Source of the DNA: CAZCTC01 sp964501335
GTDB taxonomy: Bacteria > Chloroflexota > Anaerolineae > B4-G1 > SLSP01
Direction of reading: 5' to 3'
Length of the DNA stretch: 64,000 nt
Assembly (NCBI GenBank): GCA_964501335.1
Contig: CAZCTC010000027.1
Coordinates: forward strand, 1-64,000
Part shown: piece by piece, positions 46,984-56,049 of the stretch
Layout of the letters: each line of letters opens with the position of its first letter
Numbering within the stretch: the first letter of the stretch is position 1
Made by a program: the position numbers and the translations under genes
Notes under the pieces: model-generated
Databases searched by the model: none
What the model saw: only the letters and a program-made list of their open reading frames with translations
Told to the model about the DNA's origin: nothing

Positions 46984-47022
46984 GCCCGTCAGGGCTATAA
47001 AATTTTTACGCGGAAGGAGTCA

Positions 47023-47451
47023 ATGATGGGGATTGAATTGGGAAAGATCTGGTTGCCAGGATTGTACATCGGTTTTGCGCCGATCATCCTGACCTTTATT
47101 TTGGGCACGATTTACAACATGTATCTGGGGATGCAGTCGCAGGGGAAGGGCGATCCTCAGGACCTGGGGGCCAAGACGGCGGCGTTTGTGAATTCCAAGC
47201 TCTTTACCGGGTTGACCTGGGCAGCGCTGGCGATCATGGCGTTCCTGCAGGTACGGGCGTTGAGCGGGGTAGTCACGGCGGGGACTCTGTTGGTGAACGG
47301 GCTGGTGGCGGCGGTTTTGGGGCTGGTGGTGAAGACCGTGGTGGAGGTAGTTTTCTGGAAGCATGACGATATGAAGAAGTACTGGACCCTGGCCGGGATT
47401 CAGGCCGTGCTGGCGCTGGTCGCTGCCGCCCTCGGGGCCCTGTTGGGATAG
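47023..47451 (+). CDS. Small membrane protein within the assembly-line operon (paralog 1)
   Basis: The 142-residue protein has four hydrophobic segments (about 12-34, 62-80, 82-108 and 120-141) joined by short loops. The first loop carries MYLGMQSQGKGDPQ, matching LYVGIQTRGNGD in the next small gene. The start is ATG 47023 or the adjacent ATG 47026, with GGAAGGAG upstream. It lies 39 bases after NRPS module 1 on the same strand. No transporter or enzyme family is recognised. Placement inside the operon suggests a product-related role such as self-protection or membrane handling of the lipopeptide (inference). Confidence 0.7.
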   Translation: MMGIELGKIWLPGLYIGFAPIILTFILGTIYNMYLGMQSQGKGDPQDLGAKTAAFVNSKLFTGLTWAALAIMAFLQVRALSGVVTAGTLLVNGLVAAVLGLVVKTVVEVVFWKHDDMKKYWTLAGIQAVLALVAAALGALLG

Positions 47452-47521
47452 TATTTTTCATGTTTTTGCGCGTCCCGAATGGGTGTGCAAAATATGAAAG
47501 AAGAAATTTAAGGAGGAAGAG

Positions 47522-47944
47522 ATGGATTTAAATAAGCTTAATTTGAAGGCTGTGGTCATCAGTGCCGTAACGTTGAGTGTGGTTCCTTATTTAATTGTTA
47601 TGCTGATGCAGTTTGTGCCTTCACTATATGTAGGAATTCAGACCCGTGGTAATGGAGATGCTGTGAACGCTGCCGCCATGGCCTTTTGGGGGTCCTGGTT
47701 TGCCCGGATCACTTTTTGGGCGGCATTCGGTGGATTGGGGTTCCTGCGGGGAAAAGCCATGCTTAAGGAAGCGCCCGGCGCTTCTTTGTTGAATGCCCTG
47801 GTCGGGGTAGGGATCGGTGCGGTGGCGAATCTGGTTTTGTTTTTGTGGGTTCTTATCGTAATGCAAGGGATTTGGCCTTTTATGGTTTGTATCGTTTTGG
47901 CTCTGGGCGGCGCCTATCTGGGCGTGACGATGGGGAAGAAGTAA
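47522..47944 (+). CDS. Small membrane protein within the assembly-line operon (paralog 2)
   Basis: The 140-residue protein has four predicted membrane segments (about 10-32, 55-72, 85-113 and 116-135). Its first loop reads LYVGIQTRGNGDAVN, similar in place and sequence to the preceding small membrane gene, so the two are paralogs. AAGGAGGAAGAG gives a strong ribosome site before the ATG. The mature protein ends in GVTMGKK. It has no signal for secretion of its own and no catalytic motif. A function as immunity or export factor is speculative. Confidence 0.7.
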   Translation: MDLNKLNLKAVVISAVTLSVVPYLIVMLMQFVPSLYVGIQTRGNGDAVNAAAMAFWGSWFARITFWAAFGGLGFLRGKAMLKEAPGASLLNALVGVGIGAVANLVLFLWVLIVMQGIWPFMVCIVLALGGAYLGVTMGKK

Positions 47945-47974
47945 CCGGCAGCTGAAAGCCTGGAAGATTGGAAG

Positions 47975-48190
47975 ACCCTGTTTTCGCGCGCTTTTCGAAG
48001 TGGTAAACCACGAAAACACAAACAAAAAATTTCGACCTGTACGGTTAGCCTGGAAAACGTAGAGAAAAAAGTCCATCTTTTCGGCGGCTTTCTGAAGCCG
48101 CCGAAAAGATGAATAAAAATAACTCTCTCCCCCTGCTTCGCACAGCGCGTCGTTTTTTTTACCGGGAAAGCACTTGTTGCGGGGCGTATC
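47975..48190 (+). repeat. Two-hairpin intergenic repeat inside the assembly-line operon
   Basis: A decayed hairpin (about 47980-48017) precedes a complete copy with the TGTACGGTTAGCCTGGAAAA lead, a perfect 17-bp hairpin at 48074-48111 (core CGGCGGCTT), ACTCTCTCC and TTGCGGGGCG. The outer stem here is CATC/GATG instead of CATG/CATG, changed on both sides. It separates the small membrane genes from NRPS module 2 and may reduce read-through. Confidence 0.8.
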
Positions 48191-48243
48191 TGGAACTCAT
48201 CCGACAACGGGCAGGAAGCACTGATTTCTAAAGGGAGTTGACC

Positions 48244-51200
48244 ATGAGTGGGAAGAAGAACCTGGAAGCGATTTATCCTTTATCACCGATGCAGCAGGGG
48301 ATGCTGTTCCATACGCTGTATGAGCCTCAGTCGGCGATGTATTTCGAACAGTTCGGCTGTACATTGCGAGGCGCGCTGGATGCGGGCGCTTTTCGCCGGG
48401 CCTGGCAGGCCATGGTAGATCGCCACGGCATTTTGCGAACGGCTTTTGTCTGGAAACAGCAGGATCGTCCTTTGCAGGCGGTCTTCCAGGAAGCCGACCT
48501 GCCCTGGGAGGAACTGGATTGGCGCGGGTTGAGCGCGGAGGAACAGCGGGCGCGGTTGGCCGGGTTCCTGGTGGCGGATCAGGCCCGGGGTTTCGATCTG
48601 GCGAAGCCGCCGTTGGTGCGGGGAACGTTGATCCGATTGGAAGAGCAGCTTTATCGTTTTATTTTAAGCCATCATCATTTGTTATTGGACGGGTGGAGTT
48701 TGCCGCTCTTGCTGAAGGAAGCGTTCCAGAGTTATGAGACTTTTCGCCGGGAGGGCACGCTTTCTCTGCCGCCGGCCCGCCCTTATAAGGATTACATCAA
48801 CTGGTTACAGGGGCAGGATGCGGAGGCGGCGGAGCGTTTCTGGCGGGAAACCCTGGCCGGATTTACCCATCCTACGTCTCTTCCTGAAGGTAGCCTGGGG
48901 GGGCGGGGGACGGCGGGTGTTTACCGCGAACGGGTTTTCCATCTTCCCGCCGGGCCGACGGCGCATTTGAACCGACTGGCACGGCAGCAGCAGGTGACGC
49001 TGGGAACGATTTTCCAGGGGGCCTGGGCTTTGCTGCTCTCGCGTTATTCCGGGACGGAGGATGTTCTGTTTGGAGTGACCGTTTCGGGGCGACCGGCCGA
49101 TCTGCCGGGTGTGGAGTCGATGGTAGGGCTTTTTATCAACACCCTGCCTTTGCGGGTGGCAGCGCCGGAAACGGCTTCGTTGTTGCCCTGGCTGAAAGAC
49201 CTCCAGTTCCGGCAGACGGCGCTGCGGCAATTTGAATACAGTTCTCTGGCACAGATCCAGGAATGGAGCGTTTTGCCGCGCGGCACGGCCCTCTTTGAGA
49301 CGCTGCTGGTCTTTGAGAACTATCCCTTGGATCGGGAGCGGTTACAGGAGAGCGGGCTGAGTCTGGATCTGGAAGATGTCGAGGCGGTCGAGCGGACCAA
49401 CTATCCTCTGACTCTGGTTGTCCATCCGGGAGCCGAGGTGGCTGTGCGCATGATTTACGACAGCAGCCGATTGGACGAGGCGGCGGTCGAACGGATCTTT
49501 GCGCACTATTGGACGGTTTTAGAGAGCCTGGGCGCCGAGGCCGAATTGAAGCTGGCCGATGTCCGATGGCTGACGGAAGAGGAAGAGCGGCAGCTGTTGC
49601 TGGATTGGAATGCGACGACGACGGATTATCCGCGCAATGCGACGATCCCGGAATTGTTTGAGGCGCAGGCCGCCGCCCATTCCGAGGCGATCGCCTTGAT
49701 TCTGAAGGATCAGAGTCTGACCTACGGCGAATTGAATGCGCGGGCCAATCAGCTGGCCCATGCGTTGCGGGCCCTGGGGGTGGGGCCCGAGACGCTGGTG
49801 GGATTGTGTTGCGAGCGTTCTTTGGAGATGGTGACGGCGATTATGGGGATCTTGAAGGCGGGCGCCGCCTATTTGCCGTTGGATCCTAAATATCCTAAAG
49901 AGCGGTTGAATTTTATGGTGGAAGAGTCCCGGGTGCCGGTGTTGTTGACGCAAACGGCTTTGCTGCGGGTCGTTCCCCAATTGGAAGGGGTGGAGGTTTG
50001 TTGTCTGGATGGTGAGTGGGCCGGGCTGGCCGAACAACCGACGGACAATCCTCCGGCGACAGCCACGGCCGACAATCTGGCCTATGTTATGTATACTTCA
50101 GGTTCGACCGGTCGGCCTAAGGGGACAGCCGTCATGCATCGCAATGTGATCCGGCTGGTGCGGGAGACCAATTTTGCCCATTTCGGGCCGGAGCTGGTAG
50201 GGCTGCTTTTCGCCCCGATCTCTTTCGATGCTTCGACGCTGGAGTTGTGGGCCCCCTTGCTGAACGGCGGGCGGTTGATCGTTTTCCCGGCAGAGCTGAG
50301 TTCTCTGGAGGAGCTGGGGCGGGTGCTGGTGGAGCAGAAGGTGAATTTGTTGTGGCTGACTGCGGGCCTTTTCCACACCATGGTCGATGAACGGGCCGAG
50401 GCGCTGTCTGGCGTGGAGCAGTTGCTGGCCGGTGGGGATGTGCTGTCGGCGCCGCATGTGAAGCGGATGTTGAAGGCGTTGGCGCCGGGCGGTCGGTTGA
50501 TCAACGGTTATGGGCCGACGGAGAATACGACGTTTACCTGCTGTCATTCGATGACCGCGGCGACGGCGCCGGGGGAGAATGTGCCCATTGGCCAGCCGAT
50601 TTCCAATACGAGGGTTTATGTGTTGGACCCTCGATTGCGGCCGGTGCCGGTGGGCGTGCCGGGCGAGCTTTATGTGGGCGGCGACGGGCTGTCGCGGGGC
50701 TATTTGAACCGGCCGGGATTGACGGCGGAGCGGTTCGTCCCCAATCCTCTGGGGCCGGCGGGGACGCGGCTGTATCGTACGGGCGATATGGTGCGCTGGT
50801 TGCCGGATGGAACTCTGGAATTTTTGGGCCGTATCGACTCTCAGGTGAAGATCCGGGGCTTCCGGATCGAGTTGGGAGAGATCGAGGCGGTGTTGGTGCA
50901 GCATCCGGCGGTGCGGGAGGCCGTGGTGCGAGTCTGGGAGAACCGGGCCGGGGCGAAGCAGTTGGTGGCCTATTTTACGGCGGCGCGCAAGGTTCCGCCT
51001 TCGCTGCGGGAGTTGAGCAGTTTCCTGAAGCGGCAGCTGCCGGATTATATGACCCCGGCGTCGTTTGTGATGTTGGAGGCTTTGCCGTTGACTCCGAACG
51101 GCAAGGTGGATCGGGCTGCGTTGCCGGCGCCCTGGGAAGAGGTCAAGACGACGGATGTGGTGGCTCCGCGGAATGAGGTGGAGCGACAACTGGTGGAGAT

Positions 51201-52827
51201 CTGGAGCCAGGTGCTGGGTGTGGAACGGGTGGGAATTCACAGCAATTTCTTTGAGCTGGGTGGGGATTCGATCCTGAGCATCCAGATGGTGGCCCGGGCG
51301 GCCCGGGTAGGGCTGCATTTCACCGTGAAGCAGATTTTCCGTTATCCCACGGTGGCGGATCTGGCTCCCCAGGTCAGCACGACAAGCGGGGTAAAGGCGG
51401 AGCAGGCGGCTGTGATTGGGGAAGCGCCGCTGTTGCCGATCCAGAAGTGGTTCTTTGAGCAGGAATCTCCCGACCCGGCGCATTTCAATCAGGCCTTTTT
51501 GTTGGTAGGGCGGCGGGCTGTGGATGTGGCGGTGTTGGAGTCGGCTGTCAATGCGTTGTTGGAACATCATGATGCGTTGCGGATGCGGTATCGGAAGACG
51601 GACCAGGGCTGGCGGCAGGTCAATGTGGCGCCGGGCGAACGGGTCTCGTGGACGCAGGCCGATCTTTCGGGGGTGCCGGATGGGGAAATTGCCGCTGCGA
51701 TTGCGGCCGTGACGCGGGAAGTGCAGGCCAGTCTGGATCTGGAGGCCGGACCGTTGATGCGCTGTGTCTGGTTCGGTCTGGGACCGGAACGGCCGGGGCG
51801 GTTGCTGTGGGTGATCCATCATCTGGTCGTGGATGGCTTGTCGTGGCGAATTCTCCTGGAAGATTTGGAGACTGCGTATGGGCAGTTGAGCCGGGGCGAG
51901 GCGGTGGTCCTGCCGGCGAAGACGAGTTCCTACAAGTATTGGGCGGAACGGATGACGGCCTATGCTCAGGGGGAGTCCCTGAAGGCTGAGGAAGCGTATT
52001 GGCTGAAACGGGGGGGCGGTGCGGCGGAGAGTTTGCCGCTGGACTATCCTGAAGGATTGGGAAAGGATACCGAGGCGACGACGGAGGCCGTGGAACTGTC
52101 GTTGACGATTGAGGAGACGCGGCAGCTGTTATATGAGACGCCGAAGGCGTTGCAGGTAGAGATCAACGATATTTTGTTGACGGCGCTGGCCCGGGCGGTG
52201 ACGAAGTGGACCGGGGCGCCGGATTTGCGGGTCGATCTGGAAGGCCATGGCCGGGGTGAACTGTTTGAGGATGTGGATCTGACGCGGACGGTCGGGTGGT
52301 TCACGTCGATGTATCCGGTCTATCTGGATCTCCAGGGCGTGGAAGAGATCGGCACTGCTTTGAAATCGGTCAAAGAGACCTTGCGGCAGGTGCCGAATCA
52401 AGGGTTGGGGTATGGCTGGCTGCGCTATTCAGGGCAGAGCGAGGCAGCTCAACAGCCGGCGGCGACGGTGCGGTTCAATTACATGGGACAGTACGATCAG
52501 GGGTTCGGCCTGGATGTGCTGTTGATTCCGGCGGGGGAGCCGGTGGTGGAACCGGTCAGTCTGCGGGGGCGCCGGAGCCATCTGTTGGATATTGCAGGCG
52601 GTGTGGTGCGGGAACAGATGCATTTCTTGTGGATGTACAGTCGGGTATTGCACCGGGCCGAGACGATTGAAAAGGTGGCGGGTGAATTTGTAACGGCGCT
52701 GCGGGAGCTGATCTCTTATGCACAGACGGCGACGGCGAAGGCCTACACGCCTTCAGATTTTCCGAGTGCCCGTCTGGATCAGGGGGCGCTGGATGATTTT
52801 ATTTCAATGATTGGGGAGGCGATCTAA
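48244..52827 (+). CDS. NRPS module 2 (C-A-PCP-E)
   Basis: The protein has 1528 residues. The start is ATG 48244, six bases after GGGAG. A TTG at 48238 abuts that site. The condensation domain (about 8-450) has HHHLLLDGWSLP and PYKDYINWL and is expected to accept a D-residue donor because it follows an E domain. The A domain (about 465-960) has MYTSGSTGRPKGT and ISFDASTLELW. Its pocket residues read about D-A-L-W-L-G-G-T-F-K, close to the valine code D-A-F-W-I-G-G-T-F-K. The carrier has FFELGGDSILS with Ser1009. The E domain (about 1050-1500) has IHHLVVDGLSWRIL (His1192-1193), EGHGRGE, VGWFTSMYP and RFNYMGQ, intact. A second D-residue is therefore predicted, probably D-Val. Its last residues resemble those of module 1 (YTPSDFPSARL), suggesting a shared docking end. 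Confidence 0.94.
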   Translation: MSGKKNLEAIYPLSPMQQGMLFHTLYEPQSAMYFEQFGCTLRGALDAGAFRRAWQAMVDRHGILRTAFVWKQQDRPLQAVFQEADLPWEELDWRGLSAEEQRARLAGFLVADQARGFDLAKPPLVRGTLIRLEEQLYRFILSHHHLLLDGWSLPLLLKEAFQSYETFRREGTLSLPPARPYKDYINWLQGQDAEAAERFWRETLAGFTHPTSLPEGSLGGRGTAGVYRERVFHLPAGPTAHLNRLARQQQVTLGTIFQGAWALLLSRYSGTEDVLFGVTVSGRPADLPGVESMVGLFINTLPLRVAAPETASLLPWLKDLQFRQTALRQFEYSSLAQIQEWSVLPRGTALFETLLVFENYPLDRERLQESGLSLDLEDVEAVERTNYPLTLVVHPGAEVAVRMIYDSSRLDEAAVERIFAHYWTVLESLGAEAELKLADVRWLTEEEERQLLLDWNATTTDYPRNATIPELFEAQAAAHSEAIALILKDQSLTYGELNARANQLAHALRALGVGPETLVGLCCERSLEMVTAIMGILKAGAAYLPLDPKYPKERLNFMVEESRVPVLLTQTALLRVVPQLEGVEVCCLDGEWAGLAEQPTDNPPATATADNLAYVMYTSGSTGRPKGTAVMHRNVIRLVRETNFAHFGPELVGLLFAPISFDASTLELWAPLLNGGRLIVFPAELSSLEELGRVLVEQKVNLLWLTAGLFHTMVDERAEALSGVEQLLAGGDVLSAPHVKRMLKALAPGGRLINGYGPTENTTFTCCHSMTAATAPGENVPIGQPISNTRVYVLDPRLRPVPVGVPGELYVGGDGLSRGYLNRPGLTAERFVPNPLGPAGTRLYRTGDMVRWLPDGTLEFLGRIDSQVKIRGFRIELGEIEAVLVQHPAVREAVVRVWENRAGAKQLVAYFTAARKVPPSLRELSSFLKRQLPDYMTPASFVMLEALPLTPNGKVDRAALPAPWEEVKTTDVVAPRNEVERQLVEIWSQVLGVERVGIHSNFFELGGDSILSIQMVARAARVGLHFTVKQIFRYPTVADLAPQVSTTSGVKAEQAAVIGEAPLLPIQKWFFEQESPDPAHFNQAFLLVGRRAVDVAVLESAVNALLEHHDALRMRYRKTDQGWRQVNVAPGERVSWTQADLSGVPDGEIAAAIAAVTREVQASLDLEAGPLMRCVWFGLGPERPGRLLWVIHHLVVDGLSWRILLEDLETAYGQLSRGEAVVLPAKTSSYKYWAERMTAYAQGESLKAEEAYWLKRGGGAAESLPLDYPEGLGKDTEATTEAVELSLTIEETRQLLYETPKALQVEINDILLTALARAVTKWTGAPDLRVDLEGHGRGELFEDVDLTRTVGWFTSMYPVYLDLQGVEEIGTALKSVKETLRQVPNQGLGYGWLRYSGQSEAAQQPAATVRFNYMGQYDQGFGLDVLLIPAGEPVVEPVSLRGRRSHLLDIAGGVVREQMHFLWMYSRVLHRAETIEKVAGEFVTALRELISYAQTATAKAYTPSDFPSARLDQGALDDFISMIGEAI

Positions 52828-55800
52828 ATGGAATCGAAAAACAACATTCAAGATATTTATGAACTTTCGCCGATGCAGCAAGGGATGCTTTTCTATTCTC
52901 TTCGCAACCCCGAAAGTGGGATGTATACGGTGCAATTTACTTGCCGATTGGAAGGCGAGCTGGACCCGGTGATATTTCAACAGGCCTGGCAGCGGATGGT
53001 GGATCGCCATACTATTTTTCGGACCGGTTTTTTTTGGAAAGAGGCGGAAAAACCGTTGCAGGTGGTTTACCGACAGGTGACGCTGCGGGTGGAGGAGCAC
53101 GACTGGCGCGAAATGTCGGCTGCAGAGCAACCGGCGAAACTGGAACTTTTTTTGGAAGAGGATCGACTGCGCGGTTTTGAGTTCGGCAAAGCGCCCCTGA
53201 TGCGGTTTCATTTGGTTCGGATGGCGGAACGGGATTACCGTTTTGTTTGGACCTATCACCATGTGCTGCTCGACGGCTGGTCGCTGTCGCAGACCTTGCG
53301 CGAGTTCTTTACTTTCTATGAAGTGATGCGGCTTCAGGGGGATTATACTCTGGAGCCCTGTCGGCCGTATCGGGATTACATCAGCTGGCTGATGGAGCAA
53401 GATCAACAGCGGGCCGAGCATTTCTGGCGTGGGCAATTGCAGGGAGTTTCCGCTCCGACGCGGTTGGTTGAGGATCGGACCGTGGATGATGCGGTCGTGG
53501 GGACGATGGCGCATGCGGAAACGCAGATTGAGCTTTCGGAGACGACGACGGCGGCGATGCAGGCCATGGTACAGAAGCATCAATTGACGCTCAACACCCT
53601 GGTGCAGGGGGCCTGGGCTATGACGCTGGCGCGGTACAGCGGGGAATCCGATGTGATTTTCGGGACGGTAGTTTCCGGTCGGCCGGCGTCGCTGCCGGGG
53701 GTCGAATCGATTGTGGGGCCTTTCATTAATACCTTGCCGCTGCGGGTGCATTGGAATGCCCGGCAGCCGGTGTTGGATTGGTTGAAGGGGTTGCAGGCGC
53801 AGCAACTGGAGATGCGGGAGTATGAGTATACCGCTCTGGTCGATATCCAGGGCTGGAGTACGATTCCGCGTCGTCAGGTAATGTTCGAGACCTCGGTCGT
53901 TTTTGAAAACTATCCGGTCAGTGCCTCGTTGCAGGATCAGCGGTTGAGTCTGAAAGTTTCCGGGCTGCGGGATATCGAGCGGACGAATTATGCGATGGGG
54001 CTCGTGGCGATGCCCGGGCCGCGGTTGCTGTTGAAGCTTTCTTATGACGCCAACCGTTTTTCCGAGGGGCTGGTGCAACGGATGCTTCGGAATCTGGAGA
54101 CGGCGCTGGAAGGGATGGCCTATCACCCGGAGCAGTTGCTGGGGCAGGTGGAGTTGTTGCCGGCGGCGGAACGGACGAAAATATTGGTCGATTGGAATCA
54201 GACAGAGGCCCCGTATTCGCAGGGTGTTCCCATGCACGGTTTGTTCGAACGTCAGGTGAAGAAGAATCCCGACGCGATTGCGGTGGCTTTTGAGAATGAA
54301 CGGGTGAGCTATGGCGAGCTGAATGCCCGGGCGAACCGGCTGGCGCATGCGCTGCGGGAATTGGGCGTGGGGCCGGATATGGTGGTGGGAATTTGTCTGG
54401 AGCGTTCGGTGGAGATGATTGTGGCGCCGTTGGCGGTGCTCAAGGCCGGGGCCGCTTATCTGCCGCTGGACCCGACCTATCCACCGGCACGGCTTGGTTT
54501 TATGTTGGAAGATGCGGGTGTTGAGCTGATTTTGACGCAACAGGCCTTGGAAGCGCAATTGCCGGCGCATCGGGCGCGGTTGATCTGTTTCGATCGGGAT
54601 GCGGCTCTGTTGGCCGATAAGCCGGAGAGCAATCCGGAGGTAGCGGTGGCCATGAACAGTCTGGCCTATATCATTTACACCTCCGGTTCCACTGGAAGAC
54701 CGAAGGGGGCCGCGGTCTCTCATTCCGGTGTGACCAATATGATCGAGACGTTTTCCGAGGTCTGCGAAGTGGATGCGACGAGCCAAATTTTGTTTTTCTC
54801 TTCATTCAGCTTTGATATAGCCGTGGGGGAGATTTTTACGGCTCTGGGAAACGGGTCGACCCTGCATGTCGGGACGGCTGAAGAATTGCGGTTGGGGCCG
54901 GTGTTTGCGGCGTTCTTGAGAGAGCGAGAGATTTCGCTGGTGTTTTTGACCCCGTCGGTGTTGGCGGTCATTCCGGAAGAGGAATTCCCGGCCTTGCGAG
55001 TGGTGGTGTCGGGCGGGGAACTTTGCCCGGCCAGCGTGGTAGAACGTCTGGGGCATGGGCGAAAATTTGTCAATGTATATGGCCCTGCGGAGACGACGGT
55101 TGTCTGCTCGTATGCCCTGGTCACGCCGGGGAGCGGGGTGCCGCCGATCGGCAAGCCGTTTGCCAATTATCGGATCTATGTGCTGGATGAAGCGATGCGC
55201 CCGCAGCCGATCGGGGTGGCCGGTGAGTTGTATTTGGGGGGAGTGGGGTTGGGGCGCGGTTATTGGCGGCGGCCCAGTTTGACGGCGGAGAAATTTGTGC
55301 CCGATCCGTTCAGCGGGGAGCCCGGCGCGCGGCTCTATCGGACGGGGGATCTGGCTCGCTTTCGGGAAGATGGGATGATGGAGTTTGCGGGCCGGGTCGA
55401 CCATCAGGTGAAATTGCGAGGTTTCCGGATCGAGCTGGGCGAGATCGAGGCGGTGTTGACCCAGGTTCCGGGAGTGGTGGCGGTGACGGTGATGGTGCGG
55501 GAGGATGTCCCGGGCGATCCCCGGCTGGTGGCCTATTATACGGCCAGTGATCCGGCGCTGGAAGTTTCGACGATGCAGGCTGCCCTTAGAGAGCGGGTGC
55601 CGGAGTTTATGGTACCGGGGATCTTTATCCTGCTGGAGCAGTTCCCGCTGACGGCGAACGGCAAGGTGGACCGCAAGGCTCTGCCGGCTCCGGATCAGGG
55701 GCGGGCGCGGGGCGGGGTCGTGGTCCCGCCGAAAAACGACATGGAACGGATCCTGATGGAGATCTGGCAGGCCGTGCTGCATCTGGATCAGGTCAGTGTG

Positions 55801-56049
55801 GAAGAGAGTTTCTTTGATGTGGGGGGGCATTCCCTGTTGATGTTGCAGGTCAATGCCCGGGCGCAGAAGCAGCTGCAGCGAGAGATCCCGTTGGTCGAGA
55901 TGTTCCAGTATCCTACGATTCGGGCGTTGGCCCAGCATCTCAGCGGAGAATCGTCGACGGCCGCGATGGATCAGGTGCAGGAGCGGGTTCGAAAGCAGCG
56001 AGAGGCGCTGCAACGGCAACGAATGCAGCAGAGGAGTAAAGGTGGATGA
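52828..56049 (+). CDS. NRPS module 3 (C-A-PCP)
   Basis: The 1073-residue protein starts at the base after the previous stop, with GGGGAGG upstream. The C domain (about 8-450) has YHHVLLDGWSLSQ (His144-145) and SGRPASLPGVESIVGPFINT. The A domain (about 470-960) has IIYTSGSTGRPKGA, FSFDIAVGEIF (Asp663), NVYGPAETTVV and LTANGKVDRKAL. The pocket reads about D-I-G-F-V-G-V-V-V-K, which fits no code I know. A hydrophobic substrate is a guess. The carrier has FFDVGGHSLLML with Ser1002, of the form often found upstream of PKS modules. A basic helical tail (VQERVRKQREALQRQRMQQ) looks like a docking element for the following PKS. There is no E domain, so the third residue should stay L. Confidence 0.93.
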   Translation: MESKNNIQDIYELSPMQQGMLFYSLRNPESGMYTVQFTCRLEGELDPVIFQQAWQRMVDRHTIFRTGFFWKEAEKPLQVVYRQVTLRVEEHDWREMSAAEQPAKLELFLEEDRLRGFEFGKAPLMRFHLVRMAERDYRFVWTYHHVLLDGWSLSQTLREFFTFYEVMRLQGDYTLEPCRPYRDYISWLMEQDQQRAEHFWRGQLQGVSAPTRLVEDRTVDDAVVGTMAHAETQIELSETTTAAMQAMVQKHQLTLNTLVQGAWAMTLARYSGESDVIFGTVVSGRPASLPGVESIVGPFINTLPLRVHWNARQPVLDWLKGLQAQQLEMREYEYTALVDIQGWSTIPRRQVMFETSVVFENYPVSASLQDQRLSLKVSGLRDIERTNYAMGLVAMPGPRLLLKLSYDANRFSEGLVQRMLRNLETALEGMAYHPEQLLGQVELLPAAERTKILVDWNQTEAPYSQGVPMHGLFERQVKKNPDAIAVAFENERVSYGELNARANRLAHALRELGVGPDMVVGICLERSVEMIVAPLAVLKAGAAYLPLDPTYPPARLGFMLEDAGVELILTQQALEAQLPAHRARLICFDRDAALLADKPESNPEVAVAMNSLAYIIYTSGSTGRPKGAAVSHSGVTNMIETFSEVCEVDATSQILFFSSFSFDIAVGEIFTALGNGSTLHVGTAEELRLGPVFAAFLREREISLVFLTPSVLAVIPEEEFPALRVVVSGGELCPASVVERLGHGRKFVNVYGPAETTVVCSYALVTPGSGVPPIGKPFANYRIYVLDEAMRPQPIGVAGELYLGGVGLGRGYWRRPSLTAEKFVPDPFSGEPGARLYRTGDLARFREDGMMEFAGRVDHQVKLRGFRIELGEIEAVLTQVPGVVAVTVMVREDVPGDPRLVAYYTASDPALEVSTMQAALRERVPEFMVPGIFILLEQFPLTANGKVDRKALPAPDQGRARGGVVVPPKNDMERILMEIWQAVLHLDQVSVEESFFDVGGHSLLMLQVNARAQKQLQREIPLVEMFQYPTIRALAQHLSGESSTAAMDQVQERVRKQREALQRQRMQQRSKGG

